The position numbers were made by a program, and so were the translations under genes. The notes under the pieces are model-generated. The model was not told where the DNA came from, did not search any database, and saw only the letters and a program-made list of their open reading frames with translations. DNA of 64,000 nucleotides. Origin: Anaspis maculata. Its lineage: Eukaryota > Arthropoda > Insecta > Coleoptera > Scraptiidae. Below, piece by piece: positions 21,270 through 31,762 of the stretch. Numbering within the stretch: position 1 is the stretch's first letter; every line of letters starts with the position of its first letter. Location of the stretch: contig OX421965.1 of the NCBI GenBank assembly GCA_949128115.1, positions 5,199,253-5,263,252 of the forward strand. The letters are read 5' to 3'.

Positions 21270-21915
21270 TAACACAGGTCCATATTCAGCAGTCCACGGC
21301 AAAATCAGCCCACAGCTCAAACGTCTCACCGGGAAAAGGTCCACTGAGAGGTCCACGACTCATTTATCCCCGAGTTCTGCTACCGCGAAGACATATCCAC
21401 TCTCTGACTATCCACTGCTAAAACGATCCACCGGGAAAAGGTCCACATAACGCATTTTTTATCCCCGAGTTCTGACACCGCGGAGATATCCACTGCTCAA
21501 ACGTTCCATCGGAAAAAAGTCCACGACTTATTTATCCCCGAGTTCTACCACACTGCCACCGCGAAGACATCAACTGCTAAAACGATCCACCCAGTAGCGG
21601 CCTTAGGGTAGGGCGAGACGGGCGAACGCTCGGGGCGCCAGCTCATAGAGGCGAAAAAATCGCGGTTGAAATCCGAAAAGTTAAGGATTTACAAAATAAA
21701 GAAAACGACTTGCCAGCAGCGATCACCGAATTTGCTTTTGTAAAAGCACAAAAAACTCCATTATTGCAATAAAATGCTTCATTTGTGCTCGCTTCGCTCG
21801 AGGACCCAAGTTAGGGCCGGCGGTTTCAAATTCTTGCTCGGGGCGCCAAAATTGCAAAGGCCGGCACTGGATCCACCGGAAAAAGGTCCACCACGCATCC
21901 ATTTTATTTTATTAC
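21270..21915 (+). repeat. Tandem repeat of about 110 bp, interrupted
   Basis: About four units containing GATCCACCGGGAAAAGGTCC, ATTTATCCCCGAGTTCTG and ACCGCGAAGACAT. Units start near 21,325, 21,425, 21,500 and 21,870. The last unit is split from the others by the hAT-type insertion at 21,592-21,869. Confidence 0.65.
21592..21869. mobile_element. hAT-type miniature element with 8-bp target duplication
   Basis: The 278-bp element begins CAGTAGCGGCCTTAGGG and ends AAGGCCGGCACTG, so the tips are CAGT(A/G)(G/C)CGGCCTT inverted repeats. It is flanked on both sides by a perfect 8-bp duplication GATCCACC (21,584-21,591 and 21,870-21,877). CAG-type tips with 8-bp duplications define hAT transposons. 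The interior has no transposase, so it is non-autonomous. Removing it rejoins the surrounding tandem repeat. Confidence 0.9.
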
Positions 21916-21997
21916 AAGTAAGCAGTCGGAAAAATAAACAGCATTTTGTTTGCAGAATTCAACTCTGCATGGATAAATGGTCGAATTCGTTCCTAAT

Positions 21998-22900
21998 ACA
22001 GGGTGTCGCGTAATTTTTGATTCATTTGACTACCTATTCTATTGTTTTTTCGACAGCTTCCTTGTCTAAATGAATCATGAGTGTTATATATATTTGTAAT
22101 TAGAAAGAAAGACTTCATCAAATGACGCAATAAAATATAGGGTGTTGTATTTAAAATAAAAAAGTTAGATGTCACACCTTGTATATACGCACGGTACCAA
22201 TAAGAAATTATTAGACAAGATCCAAGATCCCTGGGAAAAACCGTTGAGAAAAAAGTTTTTGAAAAAATCTCAAAGGGGAATCTCCTAGAGGGGGGTGATT
22301 TTTATCATGAACACCTGTGCTTGGTCGAAGGTGCCCAGTGGCGTGGATCGTGAGGAAGTCGCACCTTTTGCCCTCTTAATTCTCTCAATTTGAAGTTTCC
22401 TTTTCGAGAAATTTGATTCATAATAAATATTTGAAAACCACCTGGAAAACTCTAATTTTCACGACCGAAAAAATTCAGTGTCGAAGAACGGTTTTCCCTC
22501 CAGTTAGGCTACTTTGAATTTCGTTCAAAGGAAAGAAATTTCTTCAATTGTGATTTTTTATTGGCCTCTTTTACATTTTTTCTTTCATTACACCTTGAAA
22601 ATTGGTAGGTAGTTTTCAAATCTTTGACAAACATTTAGACCTGATTACCCAAATATCTCCTAAACAGAGCCTCATTTTTTTTTTCAAAAATAGGTAAATA
22701 CCCAACTTTAATCAAAATTATGAAATTCAACAGAACTTTTACCAGTGTTTTAACCCTTCTAGTTTGTCTACACAACACACAGGTGTTGCATAATGACTGG
22801 CAAACATTCCAGGAGGAGTGATTTCTGAAGATTTACATTTCCAAAAGCAACTTCGAGTGATTTTGAGTCCAGGTCCAAATCAAGACCAATACAAAGTGAG
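21998..22900. other. Intergenic, a stranded CAGGGTG tip only
   Basis: TA|CAGGGTGTCGCGTAATTTT at 22,001 looks like one end of a CAGGGTG element. A weak partner (CACACCTTGTA) lies near 22,172. The remainder is AT-rich with nothing recognised. Confidence 0.35.
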
Positions 22901-23763
22901 TGCATGCAGTAAAAAACAAATAAGATTAATTAATTTTCATTACTACTTATATTTCATTTTCAACACTTGTTATTACACTATCAGAAGTATATTATAATAT
23001 ATACTTTTATATGTTACTTGTTAATAATTAAGTCAAAGTCACACAAGACTTTGCGTTGAAGAAAGTAGTGTCATATCACAATTTAGTGGATCATCACCAT
23101 AAAAATTAAAAGTTAAAAAAGGAAAAAACAACAATAATATGCTGATACAACCTATACACCAATTTCCCAAAATAAATCATAAAACTACATGGCAGTTTTA
23201 TTATTTTCATTATCATTACAATATAGTATTTGTGCCACATATCTTGTAGCAAAATATCACAATCTTACTATTGTTAATATTAGTCAACTCTAGCTGCTTG
23301 AAGCCCTACAGATTACTATTTATGGTGTTGCAATACAACCTTAAGTAGTAGATATAATAACGAGAAGTCTTGAAATGTTTGGAATCAGCAGTCGGTAGGT
23401 TAGTGTAGTGTATTTAGTACAAGAGTCTCAGGCTTTTAGTATTTAGAGTCTCGTCTTTCCACTATAGATATACAAGTTCTACTGTGTATACATTATGTAT
23501 AAAATGCAAGTAAGTATAAAGGTTCAGACTTCATCAGTAAAGGTATGAACATGAACACAACTGCCATATCTTGGTCTTTGTTATCTAGATCGACTGGATC
23601 TCAAGAATAGGCAAGACATAAGATACTCTACAGGACATAATCAGCCTATACTTTCAACATCTCTGGGTAAAATTAGAAATTAAAATATATGTGTGTTACA
23701 AAGCAGCATTAAGGGTTAGTCAATTCATTCTATTGAGAATAAATATTAAAATTAAAAGCCGTC
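22901..23763 (-). other. TBCEL 3' UTR and downstream
   Basis: Very AT-rich sequence following the TBCEL stop on the minus strand. A minus-strand AATAAA (TTTATT on the plus strand at 23,197-23,202) is a candidate poly(A) signal about 560 bp after the stop. No other gene was seen. Confidence 0.4.
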
Positions 23764-23868
23764 CTATTTGTCGATCACTTTCCTCTTGCAGTCGATTATG
23801 ATTTCATCGCCAGATTGTATGTTGTAGCTGTAGAGCTGCTTGTGGGGATATTTCATTTCTTCAGGACC
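23764..23868 (-). CDS. TBCEL: TBCEL, exon 4 (C-terminal ubiquitin-like end)
   Basis: This is the last coding exon of the tubulin chaperone E-like gene, 105 nt with stop TAG at 23,766-23,764. It reads GPEEMKYPHKQLYSYNIQSG then DEIIIDCKRK, which matches the family's end ([20 protein letters not shown]-type sequence). The acceptor ends TTACAG. It joins exon 3 in phase 0 across a 6.2-kb intron. Confidence 0.9.
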   Translation of the reverse strand, partial: GPEEMKYPHKQLYSYNIQSGDEIIIDCKRKVIDK

Positions 23869-23960
23869 CTGTAACAATAATAATTATGATTGAAGTGTTG
23901 GGTTTTCAGCGTGAATTTTGGTTTAAAAATTGTTAATGTAACAATAACGTTTGAGGTTCA

Positions 23961-25242
23961 ACTCCGAAACTGCTGGACAACGAAGTTTATTTATTTATTT
24001 ATTTAATTGTCTTATTTTACGAGGCGACATTCAGCTATAAGCTGCTCTACCATGCAACCTCGGGGACAGCACAAAATATCCATGGATGAAGTAGGATTCG
24101 AACCCACACAGGGCAGCGCGAATGGTTTGGCTTGCTATCACCTGTACCACTCGGCCACCACCGCTCCATGGTATCGGAAGTTGTCGGTATCGGAAACATG
24201 AAAAATGGTCCGACTTTGGACGTCAATATCTCTTGATTGCTGGTTGCGATTTCCATTTTGTTTATGGCGTTAACTAGCTTAATCTTTCTGTAACCCATCC
24301 TATAATGGTGAATGTCGAGGTGAATGTTGAGAAACTTCATGTATATTTTCTACAGGGTGACACGTTAAATGGTGCAAAATTGCAACGACTTCATCGTGCC
24401 CCCATTTTTCAAAAATATATTTTTTCAATTTTCTAATACAAAAATTATGAATTATGGTGTCTTATCTCGAAATGGTTTTGGAATTTTCCGGATTGGAAGT
24501 CTAACATTAAAGATACATTTTTTTATCTTGAATGTTGCAGATTTACGAAACTCAGGCATAGCACAAGCACATAAAGTATAACGTCCAGGGGGGCTTTACT
24601 TATTCACTCGGACACTGAAGTTTCACATCGTTTCCATGTTCAGGGGTTTAAATCTGCAAATAGAACATGTTCCATATCTAAAATTCTGACGAAATCCAAC
24701 GTACGAAAAACAGACAGGGACAACCACTTGGAAAAGTGCCCCCTGCTTGGCCCCACACCAAATATTCGGGTTGTGTTGAGAGTGAAATTGTCCTGGACTG
24801 TTGTACGAACAATCTTGCTCAATGTCAACATCCATTCATCAAAAGTGACTTAATCTCGCGTGCCAACAAGCCAAATCTGTAACATTCAAAATAAAAATTT
24901 ATATCTTCGATGTTAGACTTCCAATCCGGATAATTCCAAAACCGTTTCGAGGTAAGACACCACACTTCATGATTTTTGTATTAGAATACATTAAAAAAAA
25001 ATCCGACAAATGGGGGTACGATGAGGTCGGTACAATTTTGCAGCATTTTACGTATCACCCTGTAGAAATTTTACATGGAGTTTCTCAACATTCACTTTCA
25101 CAGGATAGGTCACGGAAGCATTAGGCCGATCAACACAACAAACAAAACGGAAATCGCATCCAACAATCGGAAGTTATTGGTCTTCAAAGTCGAACCATTT
25201 TTCCGATGCCGACAACTTCGTTGTTCAGCAGTTTAGTTCTAA
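23961..25242. mobile_element. Long foldback element in TBCEL intron 3, CAGGGTG family
   Basis: The outer arms match from AACTGCTGGACAACGAAG on the left to the reverse near 25,230. Inner tips TA|CAGGGTGACACGTTAAATG at 24,353 and the reverse ending 25,062 begin a section alignable to the 18.3, 47.8 and 55.8 kb foldbacks (about ...GTGCAAAATTG...). The left arm is interrupted by a SINE. The structure lies about 90 bp from the last TBCEL exon. Confidence 0.75.
23988..24176 (-). mobile_element. tRNA-derived SINE inserted in a foldback arm
   Basis: On the minus strand the head reads GGTGGCCGAGTGGTACAGG (A box, as in type II tRNA-Ser/Leu) and GTGGGTTCGAATCCTACTT (B box), followed by a body and a tail of TAAA repeats. 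The right arm of the surrounding foldback gives the empty site (ACGAAGTTGTCGG). Comparison shows a GAAGTT duplication at 23,982-23,987 and 24,177-24,182. The element is therefore 189 bp and arrived after the foldback formed. Confidence 0.8.
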
Positions 25243-25430
25243 TAACAAATTTGAACCAGTTTGAATCTCGGTTTGAATGGATATGTTCCAAGTTGATAAG
25301 CGATAGGTACGTCGCCACCCAGCAGCCAGTTTGAGTATCAGCTGTCTTGGGGAGGCTAAAAATATCCTTTTTTAGAATTCGTTTTTCAATGGAGCATGCA
25401 ACAAAACTTGAGCAAAAAAATTACATTATA

Positions 25431-26007
25431 CAGGGTGTTTCCGCGATGATAGTAAAAAAATTAACTGTGGGTAGATCTCGTCAAAATATGACGAAAACCT
25501 ATATACCGTTTTGCAAAGTTAGGCCTAATAATGAAGATACAGCCTTTCAAAGCTGACTTTTCGGATTTCAAAAATTTGTAACTCAGTGACGTTTCGACAA
25601 AATTAACTCAAATTCAGCATAGACTAATTTGCCAAAACTATCTACCGACCTGCAAAATTTTGGGAGAATTTAACCATCAGTGGTGTAGGAGTTATGAGGG
25701 TCAATAATTTAGAAGAATCCGAAGAAAAGTTGACATAACGGTAACTTCTCATAACTTCTACGCCACTGATTGGATTCTTCCAAAATTAGGCATGTTGATG
25801 GATAATTATGAGAAACCAGCTTATCAAGGCTGAATTTGTCGAAACGTTCCCGAGTTAGGAATTTTTGAAATCCGAAAAAAGTGAACTTTGAGGGCTTGTA
25901 TCTTCGTCATTAGGCTGAACTTTGCAAAATGGTAAAGAGGTTTTTGTCATATTTTGACGAAATCTACTCACAGTAAATTTTTTTGCTATCATCGCTGAAA
26001 CACCCTG
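25431..26007. mobile_element. Foldback element of 577 bp, CAGGGTG tips
   Basis: TA|CAGGGTGTTTCCGCGATGATA on the left matches the reverse on the right (ending 26,007, then TA). The arms run nearly to the centre at about 25,720 (AACTCCTACACCACTGAT-like sequence on each side). It lies in TBCEL intron 3. The ORFs predicted on each arm are mirror images, not genes. Confidence 0.75.
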
Positions 26008-26016
26008 TATGACTGT

Positions 26017-26125
26017 AGATATTACAACACAATTTCTCAAACAATCTGCCAAAATAATGTCAGAAAACAATAAAGTTTATTGTTGATTTGACAGATTGTT
26101 CAAGAAATTGTGTAGTGTAATACAT
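26017..26125. mobile_element. Small hairpin element, about 109 bp
   Basis: Arms AGATATTACAACACAATTTC and AGATGTATTACACTACACAA (reversed right arm) with TCAAACAATCTG/CAGATTGTTCAAGA inside. Located directly beside the preceding foldback. Confidence 0.5.
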
Positions 26126-26324
26126 CTATTGATGCTCATATTCTGTCGACCATCAGAGTAAGCTGTAGAAAAAGTCTCGGAAAAAATGTGTTGTTGGTAC
26201 GAATGGTACGATGCTAACTTGATCCTAGCTTGGCAGCTAGTTATCTACATATTATGTGCTATGTATAATGTGACATTTGTCAGTTGGTTTTGCTCGAGAT
26301 TCGAGACAGACACCACTACTTAAC

Positions 26325-26440
26325 AGCATTAGCGAAAAGCCACCAACCAGTAAAGACGATTTTCGCTACGTAATCCCGAACATTTTCACTCACGCATACA
26401 TTACGTCGCGATGTCACCAACTGTCACATTATTCATAGCA
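26325..26440 (+). repeat. Direct repeat E, copy 1
   Basis: Shares ACTTAACAGCATTAGCGAA, GAACATTTTCACT and CGTCGCGATGTCACCAACTG with 28,137-28,268 in the same orientation. It is cut off at TTCATAGC by the left tip of the next element. Confidence 0.6.
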
Positions 26441-26441
26441 C

Positions 26442-28000
26442 CCCTGTCGGAAATTTCAGATATATATAACCATATAAAAGAAATCAGATAGAATTCTATT
26501 ATGTTTTCTATATGTTCTGTATTCGGTTTTTGAAACAGTAGATTGAAATAGAAAACATATAGAATCTCACTTGCAAAAACCAACAGGACTAGACAAGGTA
26601 GCCTATAGAGTAAATATAGAAGTATATAAGACACCGCATTTGGCATATAAAAACATATAAAATTGTTTATGTTGTTACGGACAGAGGATGCGTGAAATAA
26701 AATATGAAATCGTATATATTTATTGAAGAAACTCAACATCCTACCACCAATTGCGGTCTGTATAACAAGCAATAAATCATAATAGTAAAGACTTAGAAAG
26801 TGTAAGTAAGAAGGTGAATATTTATTACTCGGGGTATAGTAGAGGGTGCGTAGACCTTGAAAGTTTTATCTTGTATAGTTGGTGTATAAATGGTTTTTCA
26901 AAATTAAAACAGAATATTTGAAGGTTTCTAAAACAATTTGTCTGATTGAATTTTTTTGAATAGAATTTTTTTTATGAAGCCAATGAAAAATTTTGAGATG
27001 GTTCCGCGAGCTCCTATGAAAAGTTCAATAATTTCGATGTTACTGATTTTGTATTTGTCTTCAAAAAACGTTTCTGTCGGTTCGTAAATATTTTTTTCCC
27101 CAATGTCGACGTTCGTTGGTTGGTCTCTGTTAATTTCAAAACGTATTGTCGAGTCAATAATGTAGCCAATGTCATTTTGTCGGTCTAAAGCAATGATTCA
27201 TATGAAACTCAGCCAATCGCGATTTGTTATCGGATCAGGAACCTCCCACCACTCTTGTATATTGTCTGTCTAATTTCTAACCTCCGACGTGTAGGATGAC
27301 ACCTCCATAGTACTCTCTATCAAAGTATTTAATGCGATACTTTTCATTTTTGTCGATGTTTCCTGCATCAAGCTTATTCTCAATGTCTGCAAGTTTCACA
27401 ATTGTAGTCTTGATATTATTTTAACATGGGCTGTCATTCTCTTTTCTCTAGACAACCAATAGCCACTGTACTCTGGTGTCTTCAGTAATGAACCTGTGAA
27501 ATGTGGAATCGTGGAGTTCTTATTAGATCTTTCAGAGAGTCTTTCTTCATTGAACACTACACCAGCACCGGGCAGAAACATAAACAGTGAATACAGAAGT
27601 AGACGCCGCGGGCCAGAGAACAGACAGCCAGACGCCGCTGTGGCTGGGTCAGTCACTGGCATTGCTCACTGATGCATTATCGGCAGTTCCAGGGAAACTT
27701 AGAATCTTCAAAAGCAATTATTGGTATTTCATAATAGAAACGCAGAAGACAAATTTTATAGGCATTTGCGAATAGAAAATTTAAATGGTTTTCATAATAG
27801 AAATTGTTCATACTTATGAAAACTTATAGAAATTCAATGATGAATTCCAAATAAGTTCAAACTGTTGTTTTCATATAAAAATAAATTAAGCTTGCTATAT
27901 GATTTCCTGATAGCTTATATGATATCATATAAAATCCACTACCTTCATATAGAAAAATATCAAAGCAAATACAATTTTTTATCTGAAATTTCCGTCAGGG
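26442..28000. mobile_element. 1.56-kb terminal-inverted-repeat element in TBCEL intron 3
   Basis: The left end CCCTGTCGGAAATTTCAGAT and the reversed right end CCCTGACGGAAATTTCAGAT match in 19 of 20 positions. Both subterminal zones are rich in CATATA/TATAGAAA motifs. No target duplication was obvious. The interior includes a decayed retroelement protein segment at 26,928-27,197, so the element may have captured or been hit by a retrotransposon. The transposon class is not recognised. Confidence 0.6.
26928..27197 (-). pseudogene. Retrotransposon ORF fragment
   Basis: An 89-codon open stretch without a start codon reads IIALDRQNDIGYIIDSTIRF, then NIYEPTETFFEDKY and IIELFIGARGTISKFF, and ends in TAG. 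From memory of the family, a D-x-T-(I/V)-x-(F)-E block followed by Y-x-(P) and an (I/V)GARGTI-type strand is typical of the region downstream of the reverse transcriptase domain in many animal non-LTR elements. The flanking sequence has stops and the catalytic part is missing. It is a fragment, not a gene. Confidence 0.45.
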
Positions 28001-28136
28001 ACATCTATTAAGACACTACTATCAAGTTCGCGTGGTACCATTCATATACCAACACAACAATTTTTTTCCATAGCGTACTCCTATAAAAAAGCCATGAAAT
28101 TGAATTAATGTACAGTTTGGACATCATTTTCTTCAG

Positions 28137-28268
28137 TGACCACCATTACTTAACAGCATTAGCGAAGAGCCACCAAACCAGTAGAACAATTTTCGATAGG
28201 TAATTTCGAACATTTTCACTTGCGCGTACATCACGTCGCGATGTCACCAACTGTCACATTATTCATAG
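28137..28268 (+). repeat. Direct repeat E, copy 2
   Basis: Second copy of the 26,325 repeat, continuing past TTCATAGC into TTGCGCG. A fragment resembling the right end of the 11.8-12.8 kb foldback lies just before it (28,067-28,105). Confidence 0.6.
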
Positions 28269-28445
28269 CTTGCGCGAATTTGAAACATAATTCATCGCAT
28301 TGGGCGCAGTGCCACAGTATTTGTGATTGACAAAGAAAAATGCAAGATACTCCTTCACACTGTTTGAAACGTGGCCGTCAATGACGCTGCGACATTGACG
28401 TCCATCTTTCACAGCTCAATGGTTACTTACCGAGTTACTTTACTA

Positions 28446-30031
28446 GCCCAGGCGCCAGGGAAAACAATAAGGAAATAATTGTTTCCTGGCTGGAAACTAG
28501 CTTACAACGATCTGTGTAGCTTAGGTTTTGACATACTAGTTTCCCCCCTTTCGGAAATGTCGGCGTCATGTCGCCATCATCAACAAGAAGTGCACCAGCG
28601 TGATTTTTGCCGAATATCTCAATTTTGGGTCATCTGACAGTAAAAGATGTAAGGAGTCATTTTGAAGCCTATAAAATTTCCTACAGTTTGGTTTTTGAAT
28701 CAATTTTCTGCGACCTATGGTCTTTGAGATAGAGCTTCTGGAAGCGAGAGTCATTGTCGTGAAAGCTCCATGGCCACTTGACTCGAAAAACTAAAATGTC
28801 GATGTGACAAAAAAAAATTCAAAATGAGATTACTCGAGAATTCTTCATGCTATAGTTGCGGTGACGGTCTTAAACTCTTCCTCTTGAACCGTAGATTACG
28901 AATATTGAAAAGTCAAAAACGTCACATTGTACATATACAGGATGTACTACGGAAATCAAATCAGAACAGAGAAATTTGATATATTACTTCGATTTAGCCT
29001 ATGCGAAACTCTTAGCACTTATCACGAGTCCAGTATGAATATGCATTGCTCTGTGAGCTTCACTTGATACACTCAAGAAGTGGTCAGCTCACAGCCTTCC
29101 TGTAAAATGTTTTGAAGGCCCTCTGAAATCATCAAAATTTACAGTAGCAAGAAATGTATGTAACAGTATATTATATACCAAGGAACAAAAGTGAATTTTT
29201 GATCCCTTGGGTGAAGTTTGTTGCTTGAGGGCCCTTTGGGTCCAAATCCCCAAATTAAAAATTCACTTTGGTCCCTTGGCATATAATATACTGTTATATA
29301 CATTTCTTGGTACTGTAAATTTTGAATATTTCGATGATTTCAGAGGGCCTTCAAAACATTTTACAGTAAAGCTGTGAGCTGACCACTTCTTTAGTGTATT
29401 AAGTGAAGCTTCTAGAGCAAATCCATATTGATATTGGAGTCGTCTCAGGTGCTTAGAGTGTCGCATATAGGCTAAATTGAAGAAATATGTGAAATTTCTC
29501 TGATCTGATTTGATTCCCTCAGTACACCCTGTATATGTACAATGTGACGTTTTTGTCTTTTCTATATTCGTAATCAATGGTTCAAGAGAAAGAGTTGAAG
29601 ACCATCACCGCAACTATAGCATGAAGGATTCTCGAGGAATCTCATTTTGAAATTTTTTTGTCACATCGACATTTTAGTTTTTTGAATCAAGTGACCATGG
29701 AGCTTTTACGACAATGCCTCTCGCTTCCAGAAGCTCTATCTCAAAAACCATAGGTCGCAGAAAGGTCATTTGAAGACTATTTCGTAGGGAATTTCATTGG
29801 TTTCAAATTGACTCCTTACATCTTTTGCTGTCAGATGGCCCAAAATCAAGATATTCGGCAAAAACTACGCTGATGCACTTCTTGTTGATAATGGCGACAT
29901 GACGCCGACATTTCCGAAAGGGGGGAAATTAGTATGTTAAAACCTAAGCCACACAGATCGTTTTAAGCTAGTTTCCAGCCAGGAAACAATTATTTCCTTA
30001 TTGAGCTGATTTTTGCTCCCTGGCGCCTGGA
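28446..30031. mobile_element. 1.58-kb near-perfect palindrome (CCAGGCGCCAGGG tips)
   Basis: The left end CCAGGCGCCAGGG, followed by AATAAGGAAATAATTG, is mirrored at the right end, and the arms can be followed to the centre near 29,240. Inside are subsidiary tips TA|CAGGATGTACT (28,946) and AGTACACCCTG|TA (about 29,535). A third, truncated half lies at 63,260-63,735. It fills the upstream end of TBCEL intron 3, stopping about 40 bp from exon 3. Predicted ORFs on it are mirror pairs. Confidence 0.8.
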
Positions 30032-30072
30032 CTATACCTATATTATATGTATTTGAGATACAAAAAACTCAC

Positions 30073-30304
30073 CTGCAAATCACGAAAATCCTTGTCGACG
30101 TAGAACAGTCTCATTTTGGCCGCGGAAAATCCGGCGAAAGGCTCCAGCTTGGCTTTTAGGTCGCTGACGGTCCTGTAAACGTCCACGGATCTGATTTCGC
30201 TGTTTGAGCCACACGTGAACGTCACTTTTACTCTCTTCTCGGGCCGCAGGTCGATGTTCACCAGAGGATCCAGCTTGCCGTGTATCGAGACCAATTCGAA
30301 ATAC
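30073..30304 (-). CDS. TBCEL: TBCEL, exon 3
   Basis: This 232-nt exon is bounded by TTTGCAG acceptor and GTGAGT donor. It begins by completing an arginine codon and reads YFELVSIHGKLDPLVNIDLR then PEKRVKVTF, a linker and the start of the ubiquitin-like domain (SDLKAKLEPFAGFSAAKMRL), ending DFRDLQ. It matches the human TBCEL region with [20 protein letters not shown]-type sequence. Phases agree with exons 2 and 4. Confidence 0.92.
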
Positions 30305-30817
30305 CTGCAAAAATGATCACGCGGTTTCAATGCTGCGCCTGATAATATTATAAAACTGAAAGAAGTCCGATTGTCTATGAAGGCTCCACCAGACCACTGT
30401 TATTGCCATCAACTCAAAGAGAATTCGTCACTTGTCTGTTTTCACCAATTTTCACTTCCCAGGCGACCAGGCGTTCACCAACATGAAAGGATTGGAAGGG
30501 GAAGTATTGTGATCGTGCAAAAAAAAACAAGCAACGGATGTATCCGTTTTGAGGTTTCCCAAGACGATCGAGACCAGAGTGATGTCTATCTGAGTGTATG
30601 TTTGTAATCTGCTCACGCTAAACTGCCGAACCGTTGATCGGATTCAGTTGAAATTTGATATACAGGGTCAGTTACTGATATGGGGAAGCTTGATTGCACT
30701 CGCGAAAATTCTATGGATCTCAACCTAAACTGGATTAGCCATCATACATTGCCATGGCTCCAGCAGAAGGCTGACATGGTAATTATGGCTAGGGACTTTC
30801 ATTTTCTGGAACTAACA

Positions 30818-31004
30818 CAGGGTAGCTATCCTTAAAAGTGTGCGAGAAACTCCCTGGGAGTAAAATACATTCCGCAGTACACTGATGTAGCGAATGTTGC
30901 CTAAAATCGGGGTTTTCAGGCAACTGTCGCTGCAGAAATGTAGTACGGATTATATAAAACTCTCAGAGGGAGTTTCTCCCACACTTTCAAGAATAGCTAC
31001 CCTG
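30818..31004. mobile_element. Hairpin element family C, copy 2 (in TBCEL intron 2)
   Basis: A 187-bp palindrome with tips CAGGGTAGCTATCC and GAATAGCTACCCTG. The core shares GTAGCGAATGTTGCCTAAAA with the copy at 8,307-8,460. It makes up about a fifth of the 0.84-kb intron. Confidence 0.65.
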
Positions 31005-31147
31005 GTCGTCGAGCTAATCTAGCTATATTCAATCCCGCCATAAACAAAGTATGGCTGTCAAAACGACACCTTTTATTATTGCATCAATTTGCATACTAGT
31101 ACTCTAGGAATGAAATTCCAACTGATACACTTCCGGAAAATGCATAC

Positions 31148-31332
31148 CTTTCGGGCCTGTCGCTCTCTGGTTTGTCCATGTAGTACCTGATGAAAGCTCG
31201 TTCGGCGTCCTCTCTTTCATCTCGTCCGATCACACCGCCTCCGTTCAAAATTTCGACGTTCGGAAGCCTAGCGATGACCAGCTGGCGCCTTTCGTGCTCC
31301 GTGTACTCGTTGCTTCCCCATAACGGGCATCC
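31148..31332 (-). CDS. TBCEL: TBCEL, exon 2
   Basis: This 185-nt exon lies between a TTTCCAG acceptor and a GTATGC donor (phase 2). It reads GCPLWGSNEYTEHERRQLVI then ARLPNVEILNGG and DEREDAERAFIRYYMDKP. Human TBCEL has the corresponding ERRKLVIARLPSV, then LNGS and EREDSERFFIRYYVD. It forms the leucine-rich repeat cap that leads to the C-terminal ubiquitin-like domain. Confidence 0.93.
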
Positions 31333-31762
31333 CTGGAAAAATGATTGCATGAAAATTTGTTCCCAGCCACTTATCTGTTGATCAATCCAGTCATATACGA
31401 CAATTTACCGTTGAAAAAAATATCTAATCCACGGACACCGATGTTTCGACATTTTCATGTCTCGTCAGCTAATGCCGGAACGCCCATCCAGCGACTTCAT
31501 AGTGCAATTCACAGGCCAATACTGATACCCACCCTGTATTTTCATCTTTGAAAGTTATAACTCTAGCCACAATCAAAATACCATACAGCAACGATAGGTG
31601 AAGCAATGGTATCCGTGGCATCTATCTTCAAGTTATCCTCAAGGTAGAGTCAACAGGGAATGGAAATACTGAGCCAACAATGGTATCTACAGCACTTCAT
31701 CTTCTGGTTAAAGTTAACTACAGATGGAAATCAAGGTTCGCTGATATTTATGGGTTGATATA

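Noticed and set aside
29263..29577. 104-codon minus-strand open frame
   Set aside because: Lies wholly within the 28.4-30.0 kb palindrome; its composition is explained by the arm sequence and no domain is visible.
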